Source of the DNA: UBA2589 sp965223235
GTDB taxonomy: Bacteria; Gemmatimonadota; Gemmatimonadetes; Longimicrobiales; Gaopeijiaceae
Direction of reading: 5' to 3'
Length of the DNA stretch: 64,000 nucleotides
Assembly: GCA_965223235.1 (NCBI GenBank)
Contig: CBDCVV010000019.1
Span: 483,438 to 547,437 of the forward strand
Made by a program: the position numbers and the translations under genes. The stretch's first letter is position 1; every line of letters begins with the position of its first letter. The notes under the pieces are model-generated. The model was not told the origin of the DNA. It saw nothing but the letters and a program-made list of their open reading frames with translations, and did no database searches. Shown piece by piece: positions 27,089 to 34,667 of this stretch.

Positions 27089-28633
27089 TCACTTTTCGCC
27101 TTGAAGTGACAACGGTGGGGTCGACGCGGGCTCACGCCTGTGACGAGTCGCCTGCTCGAACGCGTAACCGATTCCCACCAGGCGAGCATCGTCAAGCCTT
27201 CGACCAAGCACTTCCATCCCGACCGGTAGCCCTCCGTCGGTGAAACCCACGGGGAGACTGAGAGCAGGCAGGCCGCTGTGCGCGCTCATCTGACAGTTGC
27301 TGTTGTTCTGAGGATCGTGGATTCCCGAGGGCGGCTCACGTGCCGTCGGGTAGAGGAGCACTTCAACCCCGTGGCGGTCCATCAGCCCTTCGATCCTGTC
27401 ACGGAGGGTACTCCGCATCTCGAGCCGGACCTGGTATGCCTCCGAGTCTCTGTTCTCGGTCGCATCCCAGGCGCGCATCACTGGCTCCACCACCTCGTGG
27501 ATCACACCCATATCGACCATCTCCCGAAGGGAACCAACTGGTGCCCCTGACTCTGTGAGGTAGTCCATGATGTCCCACTTGAACTCGTTGGCGATCACCG
27601 AGGCCTGCGCGGCCACCTCCAAGAGCGTGGAGTCGGACACGGTTGCAGTGTCTGCGCCGAGCGCGACGAACACGCCTACCGCCTCCCACACAAGTCTCCG
27701 CACCTCTTCGTTCTCCGCGTCGTCTCCGAAGAGAGGTGCATAGACGCCAACACGGACACCGTCGATGGCATCCGCCCTGAGGGCCGACGCGAAGGAGGGG
27801 ACGGCCACCCCATCGAGAAGCGAAGTAGCAGAGTCTGCCGTATCCGGTCCAACGGTCGCGTCGAGTGCGACCGCAAGGTCCCGCACGGTCCTCGCTAGTG
27901 GCCCTCCGACATCCTGCGAGTGAGACAACGGCACGATACCGTCGATGCTGGACAGGCCCTTCGTTGGGCGGAGCCCGACGAGATTATTGTAAGCCGAGGG
28001 TAGCCGGATCGAGCCACACGTGTCGCTACCCCAGCCGATCGCCGCAAAGCTCGCCGCGACGGCTGCTCCGGTCCCTCCACTCGACCCGCCAGGGTGCCGC
28101 GTCAGGTCGTACGGATTGAGCGTCTGGCCTCCGACCGAGCTGATCGTCGTCCATCCGCTCGCCAACTCGTGCATGTTGGTCTTCCCGAGGATGACCGCCC
28201 CTGCCTCGCGCAACCTCGCGACCTGGAAGGCATCATCCGGCGGCACGAACCCCAACAATGCCGCGGTGCCAGCAGAAGTCGGTCCGTCCCTCGTGTCGAA
28301 GTTGTCCTTCAGCACGATCGGCACCCCGTGCAGCGGACCGCGCACCACCCCGTCCGCGCGCTCTCGATCGAGAGCCGTGGCCTCAGTGACGGCGTTCGGG
28401 TTGAGTGAGACCATCGCGTTGATCGCCGGGCCTGATTGGTCGAAGGCGGCGATCCGGTCCAGGTAGGCCTGTGTGATCCACGCGGACGACACCCGACCCG
28501 ACTCCATCGCTTCTTGAAGCTCTACCACCGATGCGCCCCGCACCTCGAACGGCTCCGACGGCGGCCCACAGGCGATGACGAGGATCGCGAGTGGTGCAAC
28601 GAACGTCACGGAGCTCCGATCAAGTCGCCGCAC
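27089..28633 (-). CDS. Amidase-signature family hydrolase (lipoprotein)
   Basis: The 514-residue enzyme has the Ser-cisSer-Lys triad of the amidase signature family: Lys109 in VLKDNFD, the GGSSGG loop at 182-187 and the nucleophile Ser208 in DTCGSIRLP. A lipobox-like VIAC at 19-22 suggests export to the periplasm. It cleaves an amide bond; the substrate is not shown by sequence. Its start overlaps the DUF1272 gene by 14 bases, and that gene overlaps bioY, so a biotin amide is one possible substrate. All catalytic residues are intact. Confidence 0.92.
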   Translation of the reverse strand: MRRLDRSSVTFVAPLAILVIACGPPSEPFEVRGASVVELQEAMESGRVSSAWITQAYLDRIAAFDQSGPAINAMVSLNPNAVTEATALDRERADGVVRGPLHGVPIVLKDNFDTRDGPTSAGTAALLGFVPPDDAFQVARLREAGAVILGKTNMHELASGWTTISSVGGQTLNPYDLTRHPGGSSGGTGAAVAASFAAIGWGSDTCGSIRLPSAYNNLVGLRPTKGLSSIDGIVPLSHSQDVGGPLARTVRDLAVALDATVGPDTADSATSLLDGVAVPSFASALRADAIDGVRVGVYAPLFGDDAENEEVRRLVWEAVGVFVALGADTATVSDSTLLEVAAQASVIANEFKWDIMDYLTESGAPVGSLREMVDMGVIHEVVEPVMRAWDATENRDSEAYQVRLEMRSTLRDRIEGLMDRHGVEVLLYPTAREPPSGIHDPQNNSNCQMSAHSGLPALSLPVGFTDGGLPVGMEVLGRRLDDARLVGIGYAFEQATRHRREPASTPPLSLQGEK

Positions 28634-28865
28634 ACCCGGCTTCCTTCAAGACCCGTTGCTGCGAGGGAGGATGTCGCTCAATCAGACCTTCCGGGCGAAT
28701 CGGACGAGGCGCGAAGTTCCCACCGCAGTTCGGGCATACCGCTCCGAGCACCCCCTCCACGCACTCTCGACAGAACGTGCACTCGAAGGTGCAGATCATT
28801 GCATCCGTCGAGTCGTACGGTAGGTCTCGGTCACAACACTCACAGTTGGGACGAATTTCAAGCAT
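28620..28865 (-). CDS. DUF1272 zinc-ribbon-like protein
   Basis: The 81-residue cytoplasmic protein is a recognisable DUF1272 member: RPNCECCDRDLP, then CTFECTFCRECV and CPNCGG. The nine cysteines form pairs that probably hold zinc. It overlaps bioY by eight bases upstream and the amidase by 14 downstream. Function is not known; it may be structural or regulatory. Confidence 0.88.
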   Translation of the reverse strand: MLEIRPNCECCDRDLPYDSTDAMICTFECTFCRECVEGVLGAVCPNCGGNFAPRPIRPEGLIERHPPSQQRVLKEAGCAAT

Positions 28866-29490
28866 CGGCTTCGTGGTTCGAGGTGGATGAATCGACGGAC
28901 GCCTTCTCTGCGCCTGACCCTCGGAGTTCTACTACGCTACCCCGCCTCTCACCAGCGAGGCGCATGGCTATGAGTACAACGCCCGCAGCCAATGCCCCTT
29001 TCACCACACCGCCCCAGATGAACGGCTCCACGCCGACCGCAAACGCTTCGGTGACTCCTAGCTGTACGCTCAGTCGCAACCAACCAAGCAGTAGAATGAC
29101 CGCATGGGCGGCGATCATCACGCCAAGCGTTGGGCCGGGTCGAGCGAGGGTACCGCGGTCCGAGGCGGACCCGACTAGAATCGCCGCAACGAGAAAGCCG
29201 AGCAGGTAACCAGCAGTCGGGCCAACGAGGTGACTCCAACCGGATGCGCCATCCGCAAATACGGGTATTCCGACGGCTCCCGACAGCAAGTAGAGGCTCA
29301 GCGTGCCAGCTGAGAGTCGACTCCCGAGAAACGCCCCTACCAAGACAACAGCCAGCGTTTGGCCACTCTGCGGAACGCTCGTGCCGGGGATCGTCCACGA
29401 GATCCACGAACCCGTAGCTATCACGATCACTCCGAGCACCGCTAGCGCAATCGCTCGTCTCCACAACACGTGATCCGATGAGGCTTCCAT
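28858..29490 (-). CDS. bioY: BioY biotin-uptake membrane protein
   Basis: The 210-residue S-component has about six helices and the BioY pattern: TVPGTSVPQSGQTLAVVLVGAFLG-like first third, then VGPTAGYLLGF and a final GGVVKG(A)LAA helix. It binds biotin and imports it alone or with an ECF module; no ecfA or ecfT is in this window. ATG 29490 is chosen because AAGGAA precedes it; the frame is open to 29562. It heads a three-gene overlap with DUF1272 and an amidase. Confidence 0.9.
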   Translation of the reverse strand: MEASSDHVLWRRAIALAVLGVIVIATGSWISWTIPGTSVPQSGQTLAVVLVGAFLGSRLSAGTLSLYLLSGAVGIPVFADGASGWSHLVGPTAGYLLGFLVAAILVGSASDRGTLARPGPTLGVMIAAHAVILLLGWLRLSVQLGVTEAFAVGVEPFIWGGVVKGALAAGVVLIAMRLAGERRGSVVELRGSGAEKASVDSSTSNHEADA

Positions 29491-29870
29491 CACATTCCTT
29501 TTTGCGCTGAAACAGGCCCGATAATCGCCGACTATCGACAGGTCACTAAACGGGGCGATCACTCGCCGAGAGCAGTCGCTCCCTGATCTGGACTTCCTTG
29601 CCTATGGCCACGGCGACTAGGTAAGGCTCGCGCGCTGCCCCCTCGACGGTTTGGAACTGAGAGATGAGCACCACTTGATGTCGCCTCTTAGGTGCGAGAT
29701 TCACCTCGATCCTAGCGTTCGGACTTCGCTCGACCAACCGACCCGGTGCAGGCAGCAGGACCGCCAAGCCCTTGGACGACTACCTGGTCCACAATGGTGA
29801 GCGAGTCAACCTACGACGGTGTTGCGCGGGCGGTTGGAGAACGGAAAGGCGCTCCTGACCCTTCAGCTGG
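29491..29870. other. 380-base spacer between bioY and the anti-sigma gene
   Basis: This stretch holds one possible small gene (29546-29767) and a 7-base perfect inverted repeat (29854-29860 with 29869-29875) that overlaps the anti-sigma stop codon. I see no RNA gene or mobile element. The bioY promoter is probably in the part near 29491-29545, but I cannot assign it. Confidence 0.5.
29546..29767 (-). CDS. Possible 73-residue protein, unknown
   Basis: The frame encodes a segment with an alternating strand pattern (RIEVNLAPKRRHQVVLISQF, EPYLVAVAIGKEVQIRER). It has no recognised motif and no clear ribosome site. It lies alone between bioY and the sigma-factor operon on the same strand. It may be the remnant of a larger beta protein. 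Confidence 0.3.
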   Translation of the reverse strand: MAVLLPAPGRLVERSPNARIEVNLAPKRRHQVVLISQFQTVEGAAREPYLVAVAIGKEVQIRERLLSASDRPV

Positions 29871-30170
29871 TCAGGCGTCGCCGTCGCTTACTGACCCCGG
29901 GCGCCCGTCGAGCCGCCACGCGATCGCCATGCGCTGGTCGAGCCGATCGCGGATATTAGCTGTCATCCCTTCGCGTCCTAAGTCGGAACGGAGGGAGCGG
30001 ACCAAATCGGCGTACTCGCCGCCGAACTTCTCGCACCTGTCACATCCACGCAGGTGTTCGTTCACCCGGGCGAGTATGTGGGACGCCAACTCCCCGTCGA
30101 CGTAGTCGGGGAGTAGTTTTAGCACGTCCCGACATCGGAGCCCCGCAACTACACGATCTAAGTCAGCCAA
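29871..30170 (-). CDS. Zinc-finger (zf-HC2) anti-sigma factor
   Basis: The 99-residue protein has the Cys residues and helix of a zinc-binding anti-sigma domain (CRDVLKLLPDYVDGEL, then HLRGCDRCEKFGGEY; the pattern is C...H-x3-C-x2-C). No transmembrane segment is visible, so it is a soluble, probably redox-responsive regulator of the ECF sigma factor encoded upstream, whose gene it overlaps by eight bases. Confidence 0.85.
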   Translation of the reverse strand: MADLDRVVAGLRCRDVLKLLPDYVDGELASHILARVNEHLRGCDRCEKFGGEYADLVRSLRSDLGREGMTANIRDRLDQRMAIAWRLDGRPGSVSDGDA

Positions 30171-30723
30171 GCGCGCCTCCCTCCCGAACTATCTTCATGA
30201 GGCGGAGGCGGCCCCGGTGCAGTCGACTCTTCATCGCCGACAGGCTGAGCTCGAGGACGTCGGCGACCTCCTCCCCGCTGAACCCCTCGAGATCTCGCAG
30301 GACCACAACCTGCCTTTCGCTCATGGGTATTTGGGCGAGCGCCCACTCCACCTCATCTCTCGCTGCGAGTTGGTGCGTGAAGTCCGTAGACTCTCCCCAA
30401 CCGGCTTCGGCGGCCAACACTTCAAGGGATTCGGCGTCGGGCGGCTCACCGGCGCGGCGACGGAACTGTCGATAGAGCGTATGTCTCGCGATCGTGAACA
30501 GCCAGCTACGCACGGATCCGGAACCTTCGTAGGTATGAGCACCCCGCCATGCGGAGATGAAGCACTCTTGCAAGGCGTCTTCAGCGTCTTCTGGTGTAGA
30601 GCCTAGTGACTTCAACAGTCGGTAGACTGGATCCGCGTGCCGCTCCATCAGCTCTGAGAAGGCCGCCGGATCCCCTTCCGCAGTCAGCCGGAGTAGGCGA
30701 GCGTCGTCAGCAGCTTCCGTCAC
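30163..30723 (-). CDS. ECF-type RNA polymerase sigma factor
   Basis: The protein has a region 2 segment (AFSELMERHADPVYRLLKSLGSTPEDAEDALQECFISAW) and a region 4 helix-turn-helix (ERQVVVLRDLEGFSGEEVADVLELSLSAMKSRLHRGR). I choose the GTG at 30723, giving 186 residues, because the ATG at 30771 would overlap the upstream DUF2892 gene by 65 bases. It should direct transcription of a small stress regulon and is held by the anti-sigma factor encoded next to it. Confidence 0.88.
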   Translation of the reverse strand: MTEAADDARLLRLTAEGDPAAFSELMERHADPVYRLLKSLGSTPEDAEDALQECFISAWRGAHTYEGSGSVRSWLFTIARHTLYRQFRRRAGEPPDAESLEVLAAEAGWGESTDFTHQLAARDEVEWALAQIPMSERQVVVLRDLEGFSGEEVADVLELSLSAMKSRLHRGRLRLMKIVREGGALG

Positions 30724-30919
30724 GAGGGCAGGTGCTGATTCCAAACGCAGTGTAGATCGGGCATGACCCAATGAGGCCCGTGACCAAGGGTACGATCCCG
30801 ATCAAGCCCCACGCGGATTGAGGTCCGGCGAACACTAGCGCAAGCAGGGCGAGTCCCACCATGACGCGAACGGCTCGTTCGACGTTGTGCTCGTTGCGGG
30901 GAAAGAGGCGTCCAGTCAT
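30707..30919 (-). CDS. DUF2892 (YgaP-like) small inner-membrane protein
   Basis: The 70-residue protein matches the DUF2892 pattern: NVERAVRVMVGLALLALV, then a second helix GLIGIVPLVTGLIGSCPIYTAFGI followed by CPRDGSC. It should form two membrane helices with cysteines on one side. It is the first gene of the DUF2892-sigma-anti-sigma set and overlaps the sigma gene. Conserved cysteines hint at sulfur or redox chemistry, as in YgaP. Confidence 0.88.
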   Translation of the reverse strand: MTGRLFPRNEHNVERAVRVMVGLALLALVFAGPQSAWGLIGIVPLVTGLIGSCPIYTAFGISTCPRDGSC

Positions 30920-30942
30920 CTGTCTCTCCGTTGGTTGGGTGA

Positions 30943-30955
30943 TCTACTAAGTAGA
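30943..30955. promoter_or_regulatory. Palindrome upstream of the DUF2892-sigma operon
   Basis: TCTACT and AGTAGA form a perfect 6-base inverted repeat around one central A, 24 bases before the DUF2892 start. It is in the position of an operator or of a sigma-factor promoter core. Its function is not shown. Confidence 0.3.
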
Positions 30956-31007
30956 GCCCAATTCAACTCCAAAGGATTCACCCCCGCCGCAGCGCGGAAC
31001 GTGCGCC

Positions 31008-32438
31008 CTAAGGTCTCGGATCCTGCCGCGAGGCGGTCACGACAGCCCGTTGCAGGATGGAGACGTCAGAAACCGCGCTCGTCGCGGTCCAACGGGCTGT
31101 CTCCACTCGTGTTCTCATCTCACGATGCAAAGCCTCGAGTCCCACAACCCGGCGCTGGAGGCGCGCTTCTTCCACGGCGCGTGGCGGGATCTCCGATAGC
31201 TCAGCCGCAGCGCGGGCTAGATCTGCTCCCAGCTCATTCTCGCGCATGGATAACTCGTCGATGATTCCGCGTATGACCTGAGGAACGGCGACTGTCTCGA
31301 TCTTCGACAGTCGGTGCTGTACGGCCTGGATCGAGGGGTGGTCATCTGCGTAAAGGCTTCGTAGAGCTGCAAGCTCAGCCCGAGCTTCTCTTAAGTCATC
31401 CAATATCCGACGTAGCTGGTTTGATTCCGCAGCGGCCGAAATCAGTCCCAGCGGTTCAATCCGCACCCCTTGGTCCTCGAGTTCTCTGAGCTCTGCGAGC
31501 AAACGTAATCGGTCGCGCTTCATCTCCTCGGCTTCGACGCGTCCCTTGAAGTACACTGCGAGGACGGGGTCGCGGCTGACCCATGACTCGGATACGACCG
31601 GTGAAGCTGAAGGCCGGCTGGCTTCGGTGGCGCGGAGGTCGTGAAGGTCCTGTTCCGCACGAGCGAGGTTCGCCGCAACGACCCGAAGTTGATCCTCCAG
31701 GACCGTCACCGCTTCGTGGTGTCTGTTCCGTCTCAGTTCGGTCGCGACGAGCACGTACTGCTCCATAACGGAGTTCAATTCGTTCACCGTCGCCTGTCGG
31801 TCAGTCCCGGTCATCCCCACGTTGAGGATTCTGCCATCGCGGTCCATGATGGCGGTAACTCGCCTGGACAGCTCCTTACTAGCGTCTCGGATACTTTCGA
31901 CCGAGAAGTCGAGCGTAGAACCCGGCATGAGCGAGCCACGCACCGGTGTCCACCGGAAGCCTAGGCTTTGTCCGATCGGCGACCCAACCGAGCCCTGCTG
32001 CAGAAAGGCTCCGCCACCGGTGACCAAAGTGTATTCCTCGCCCGTGGGGCCCACGCGCAACCGATAGGCGCCGGGGCGGAAGTCCTTCTCTACAGCGAAG
32101 GATGCGAACGCAGAGGCGTGTTCGTCAGCCGATCGAAGGTACAGCCTATGGCTCTCTACCACCGCCTCCAGCACCTGGTAGGAGCGTAGTAGCTCGATCC
32201 AAGCAATGGCTTCATCCGACCTCTCCCCGCGCGCCTCCGTGCCGACATCGGAGCCCTGTGGCGACACCTTGATCCATAGGCTCCCAGTTGCTGTGTAGCT
32301 CGTCTCCGTAGTATCCCACGCGAGGTACACGCTTGGCGCCCCGACGAGAAACACTGTGGAGAGCAAGACTGCGTACCGCAGCGCGGCGCGTTGTCTGTCT
32401 CGGGATGCGGGCAGATCGATCAACCGGTTCTCGGACAT
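31008..32438 (-). CDS. Wzz/GumC-type polysaccharide chain-length protein, short form
   Basis: The protein has one N-terminal membrane helix (about residues 23-45), a Wzz-like domain (about 50-220), then a long coiled coil (about 225-330, 350-460). It resembles polysaccharide co-polymerases that control O-antigen or exopolysaccharide length. It stops after SILQRAVVTA, just where the second membrane helix would begin in full-length relatives, and there is no BY-kinase domain. I checked the other two frames after the stop and saw no missing helix. ATG 32438 is preferred; the frame starts at GTG 32447. No glycosyltransferase is nearby. Confidence 0.75.
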   Translation of the reverse strand: MSENRLIDLPASRDRQRAALRYAVLLSTVFLVGAPSVYLAWDTTETSYTATGSLWIKVSPQGSDVGTEARGERSDEAIAWIELLRSYQVLEAVVESHRLYLRSADEHASAFASFAVEKDFRPGAYRLRVGPTGEEYTLVTGGGAFLQQGSVGSPIGQSLGFRWTPVRGSLMPGSTLDFSVESIRDASKELSRRVTAIMDRDGRILNVGMTGTDRQATVNELNSVMEQYVLVATELRRNRHHEAVTVLEDQLRVVAANLARAEQDLHDLRATEASRPSASPVVSESWVSRDPVLAVYFKGRVEAEEMKRDRLRLLAELRELEDQGVRIEPLGLISAAAESNQLRRILDDLREARAELAALRSLYADDHPSIQAVQHRLSKIETVAVPQVIRGIIDELSMRENELGADLARAAAELSEIPPRAVEEARLQRRVVGLEALHREMRTRVETARWTATSAVSDVSILQRAVVTASRQDPRP

Positions 32439-32477
32439 GGGCACCACCCGATGGACACACGAGGAAGAGTACTTTGC

Positions 32478-32506
32478 ATCGTAAAGTGACTTCGGTAACG
32501 GTGCAA
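32478..32506 (-). promoter_or_regulatory. Candidate sigma-70-like promoter for the Wzz-like gene
   Basis: On the minus strand TTGCAC (32506-32501) and TACGAT (32483-32478) are 17 bases apart, about 40 bases before the ATG. Matches to consensus are partial (3 of 6 and 4 of 6). It is in an otherwise empty 140-base spacer. Confidence 0.3.
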
Positions 32507-32544
32507 CGATTGCCCTACGGGCTGACTGAGCAACGACAGTCGAG

Positions 32545-32562
32545 AGAGCGATGACGCGCTCT
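32545..32562 (-). terminator. Hairpin downstream of the propeller lipoprotein
   Basis: AGAGCG and CGCTCT pair perfectly with a six-base loop, 17 bases past the stop of the gene at 32580-33791. There is no U-run, so terminator function is only suggested by place. Confidence 0.3.
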
Positions 32563-32579
32563 TCATGTATGAACGCCCA

Positions 32580-33791
32580 CTATCCCTCGGAAACCCTGAA
32601 TCGCACCAAGTACGGAACATCGAATTCGTCACGTTCCGTCGCCCAGACCATGGGCGGCGCCACCTTGAGCACGGTGAGGCCTGGGGGCAGACTAACAGTG
32701 GCTAGCGGCTCACCCTCCTCGTCGAGGACTAGCCACTGAACCGACAGCATGTCGTCTGTCGCGCCTCGGTTTAGCCAGATGCTGCCATCGTCGGCCACCA
32801 ACATCGCTTCAACAGGCGGTCGGAAGGCCGGTCGGTAGAGGCTTGCTTCTGCCCAAACGCGCGCAGTAGCGGCCGTGGCGCCGAGGAAGCCTCGATCGCC
32901 GATCATCTCGGATAGGACTTCGACGAGACTGTCCCCGACTTCCTGTCGCGTCGGGATGGGCTCGTACGGAAACGACCGGCGAAAGAGCGTGTCCCCTTCG
33001 AAAGAAATCGAGGAGACCGCGAAGTAGGCGCCATCAGGAGCGGTCGAGGCCTCTCGATCGACGACGATCGTGGCGTGTTGTTGGGCCGCGAATGCCCACA
33101 GCGGCCCGTCGGCGTACGGCTGAGGACGGTACATTCCCCCCCGTTCCGGCTCGTCCGGATCGGTAATCGCCCACTGGTTGCGACCGAAGGCAATGGGAGG
33201 CAAGGTGTCTATCACCTGTCCGTCCCGGTTCATGATCATCGGGAGATCGTGGGTGAGTTGCCCCGAAGCGATCTGACTGGAGAAGGCGGGCGGAGCTCCT
33301 ATGAGCGTTCCGTCCCATAGCAACTCACGCGCCCTTGGTGGCTGAACGCCAGGCGTGTCGCGGTCGGCTAGGTACGGGACATTGAAGCTGTGGAGTAGCT
33401 CGCCATTGGCGTGGAACTGGGAGAACCGATAACCACTGAAGTCCAGGATCCACAGCGTATCAGCGATCCATCCGACATCGCCGACGTTCTGGAACTCGCC
33501 AGGCCCCTCCCCGCGTCCGCCGATGATCTGTCGTAGCGTGCCATCCGGCTCGAAAACGCGAACCACTTGCTCCTGCGGGTGCACCGTGTACATCGCGCCA
33601 TCGACGCCCACCTCCATAGCTCGAAAGAAGGTGAGCATGTAGTCGGGCTCATCGACACTTCCGATGCGCAGATCCAACGCGGCTGTCCACTCCGGTACGG
33701 AGGTGTCGTCGGGACTCGCGCTCCGGCCATTACAGCCTACGCACAGTACGAGCCCTATCGCCACCGATGCTCGAAGACACGCCTCTCTCAT
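32580..33791 (-). CDS. 6-bladed beta-propeller lipoprotein
   Basis: The 403-residue protein has a lipobox (CVGC) at about residue 20. It carries the propeller pattern shared by this phylum: PDYMLTFFRAMEVGVDGAMYTVHPQEQVVRVFEPDGTLRQIIG, then the conserved GRGEGPGEFQN motif. Such proteins are common in Gemmatimonadota and presumably bind other envelope proteins or small ligands; no enzymatic residues are seen. It is 23 bases after the TonB-like lipoprotein gene. Confidence 0.85.
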   Translation of the reverse strand: MREACLRASVAIGLVLCVGCNGRSASPDDTSVPEWTAALDLRIGSVDEPDYMLTFFRAMEVGVDGAMYTVHPQEQVVRVFEPDGTLRQIIGGRGEGPGEFQNVGDVGWIADTLWILDFSGYRFSQFHANGELLHSFNVPYLADRDTPGVQPPRARELLWDGTLIGAPPAFSSQIASGQLTHDLPMIMNRDGQVIDTLPPIAFGRNQWAITDPDEPERGGMYRPQPYADGPLWAFAAQQHATIVVDREASTAPDGAYFAVSSISFEGDTLFRRSFPYEPIPTRQEVGDSLVEVLSEMIGDRGFLGATAATARVWAEASLYRPAFRPPVEAMLVADDGSIWLNRGATDDMLSVQWLVLDEEGEPLATVSLPPGLTVLKVAPPMVWATERDEFDVPYLVRFRVSEG

Positions 33792-33814
33792 GGAAGTCCA
33801 GACCCTCGTCGGGC

Positions 33815-34501
33815 TCAGCCACCCGGTCGTCTAGGTGAAAAATTCACGGGGAAGGCGGCCCAGACGGGCACTGGGATCCCCGCCATCTGTGCTGGCCGGA
33901 ACGTGATGCCTCGGAAGACTCTGGCAGCGGCCAAGTCGACGGCACGGTCTCCCGAACTCTCGTCGATGCGCACTTCTTCGACGATGCCCGTTCGTTCCAC
34001 GAACACCAACACCCTCACTGTCATCGGGCTGCGGATATCCAGTCCCTGGGCTTCGATCGAGATGCGCTCGGTCAGGGCGTCCCGGTGGATCATGCTGGGG
34101 GCGCAACCCCGTAGCCTGTCCACTCTGCGGAGCGCCGGACCGTCTTCATCTCCGACGAAGACGGACACCACCTCTTCGCCCCCGTGAGCCTCGCTCGACA
34201 TGAGAGCCGCGCGGACCTGTGCTCGCTGTTGATCGTCGAGCGTGGCTGCCCACACCCTGGCCGAGTCTGCCACACCCTCCGAACGCCCACCGACACGAGC
34301 GACAACGCGCCCGGAATGCGCGGGCCACACTTCGGCGATTCGGCCTTGCAACGCGGCAGAGTCGAGGACCTCCGCGAGTGAGTTGGGTGACGGGCTCAGA
34401 CTGGCGCTACATCCTGATGAGCCCCCCGATCCCGCGGCACATGCGGCCGCCGTCGCCCCCAAAACGAGCGCGGCGCCCGCATTCCAGCGCTTCTTGGTCA
34501 T
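33815..34501 (-). CDS. Lipoprotein with a TonB C-terminal-like domain
   Basis: The 228-residue protein has a lipobox near residue 21 (TAAAC) and a C-terminal TonB-like domain: SPMTVRVLVFVERTGIVEEVRIDESSGD, then a helix AVDLAAARVFRGITFRPAQ and PVPVWAAFPVNF. As with the gene at 23158, a normal TonB membrane anchor and proline spacer are missing. The middle portion (about 60-145) is unassigned. It precedes the propeller lipoprotein and is probably cotranscribed with it. Confidence 0.8.
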   Translation of the reverse strand: MTKKRWNAGAALVLGATAAACAAGSGGSSGCSASLSPSPNSLAEVLDSAALQGRIAEVWPAHSGRVVARVGGRSEGVADSARVWAATLDDQQRAQVRAALMSSEAHGGEEVVSVFVGDEDGPALRRVDRLRGCAPSMIHRDALTERISIEAQGLDIRSPMTVRVLVFVERTGIVEEVRIDESSGDRAVDLAAARVFRGITFRPAQMAGIPVPVWAAFPVNFSPRRPGG

Positions 34502-34667
34502 CGCTGCTCCGATCGAACTGGACGAGCTGCAATGCTCGGGATCGATTTTAGGAGATATGCTTTACTGCGATTGTGCTGCGCGGGCGACGTTGGGACAAGG
34601 TCACACGCAGCGCGCTCTCCCAGTCCTCATCCCTACGCCTCTCAGGATCGTCCCACAACGACCACTC

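Noticed and set aside
29854..29875. CCTGACC/GGTCAGG hairpin at the anti-sigma stop
   Set aside because: No U-run and it overlaps the coding end; I do not call it a terminator.
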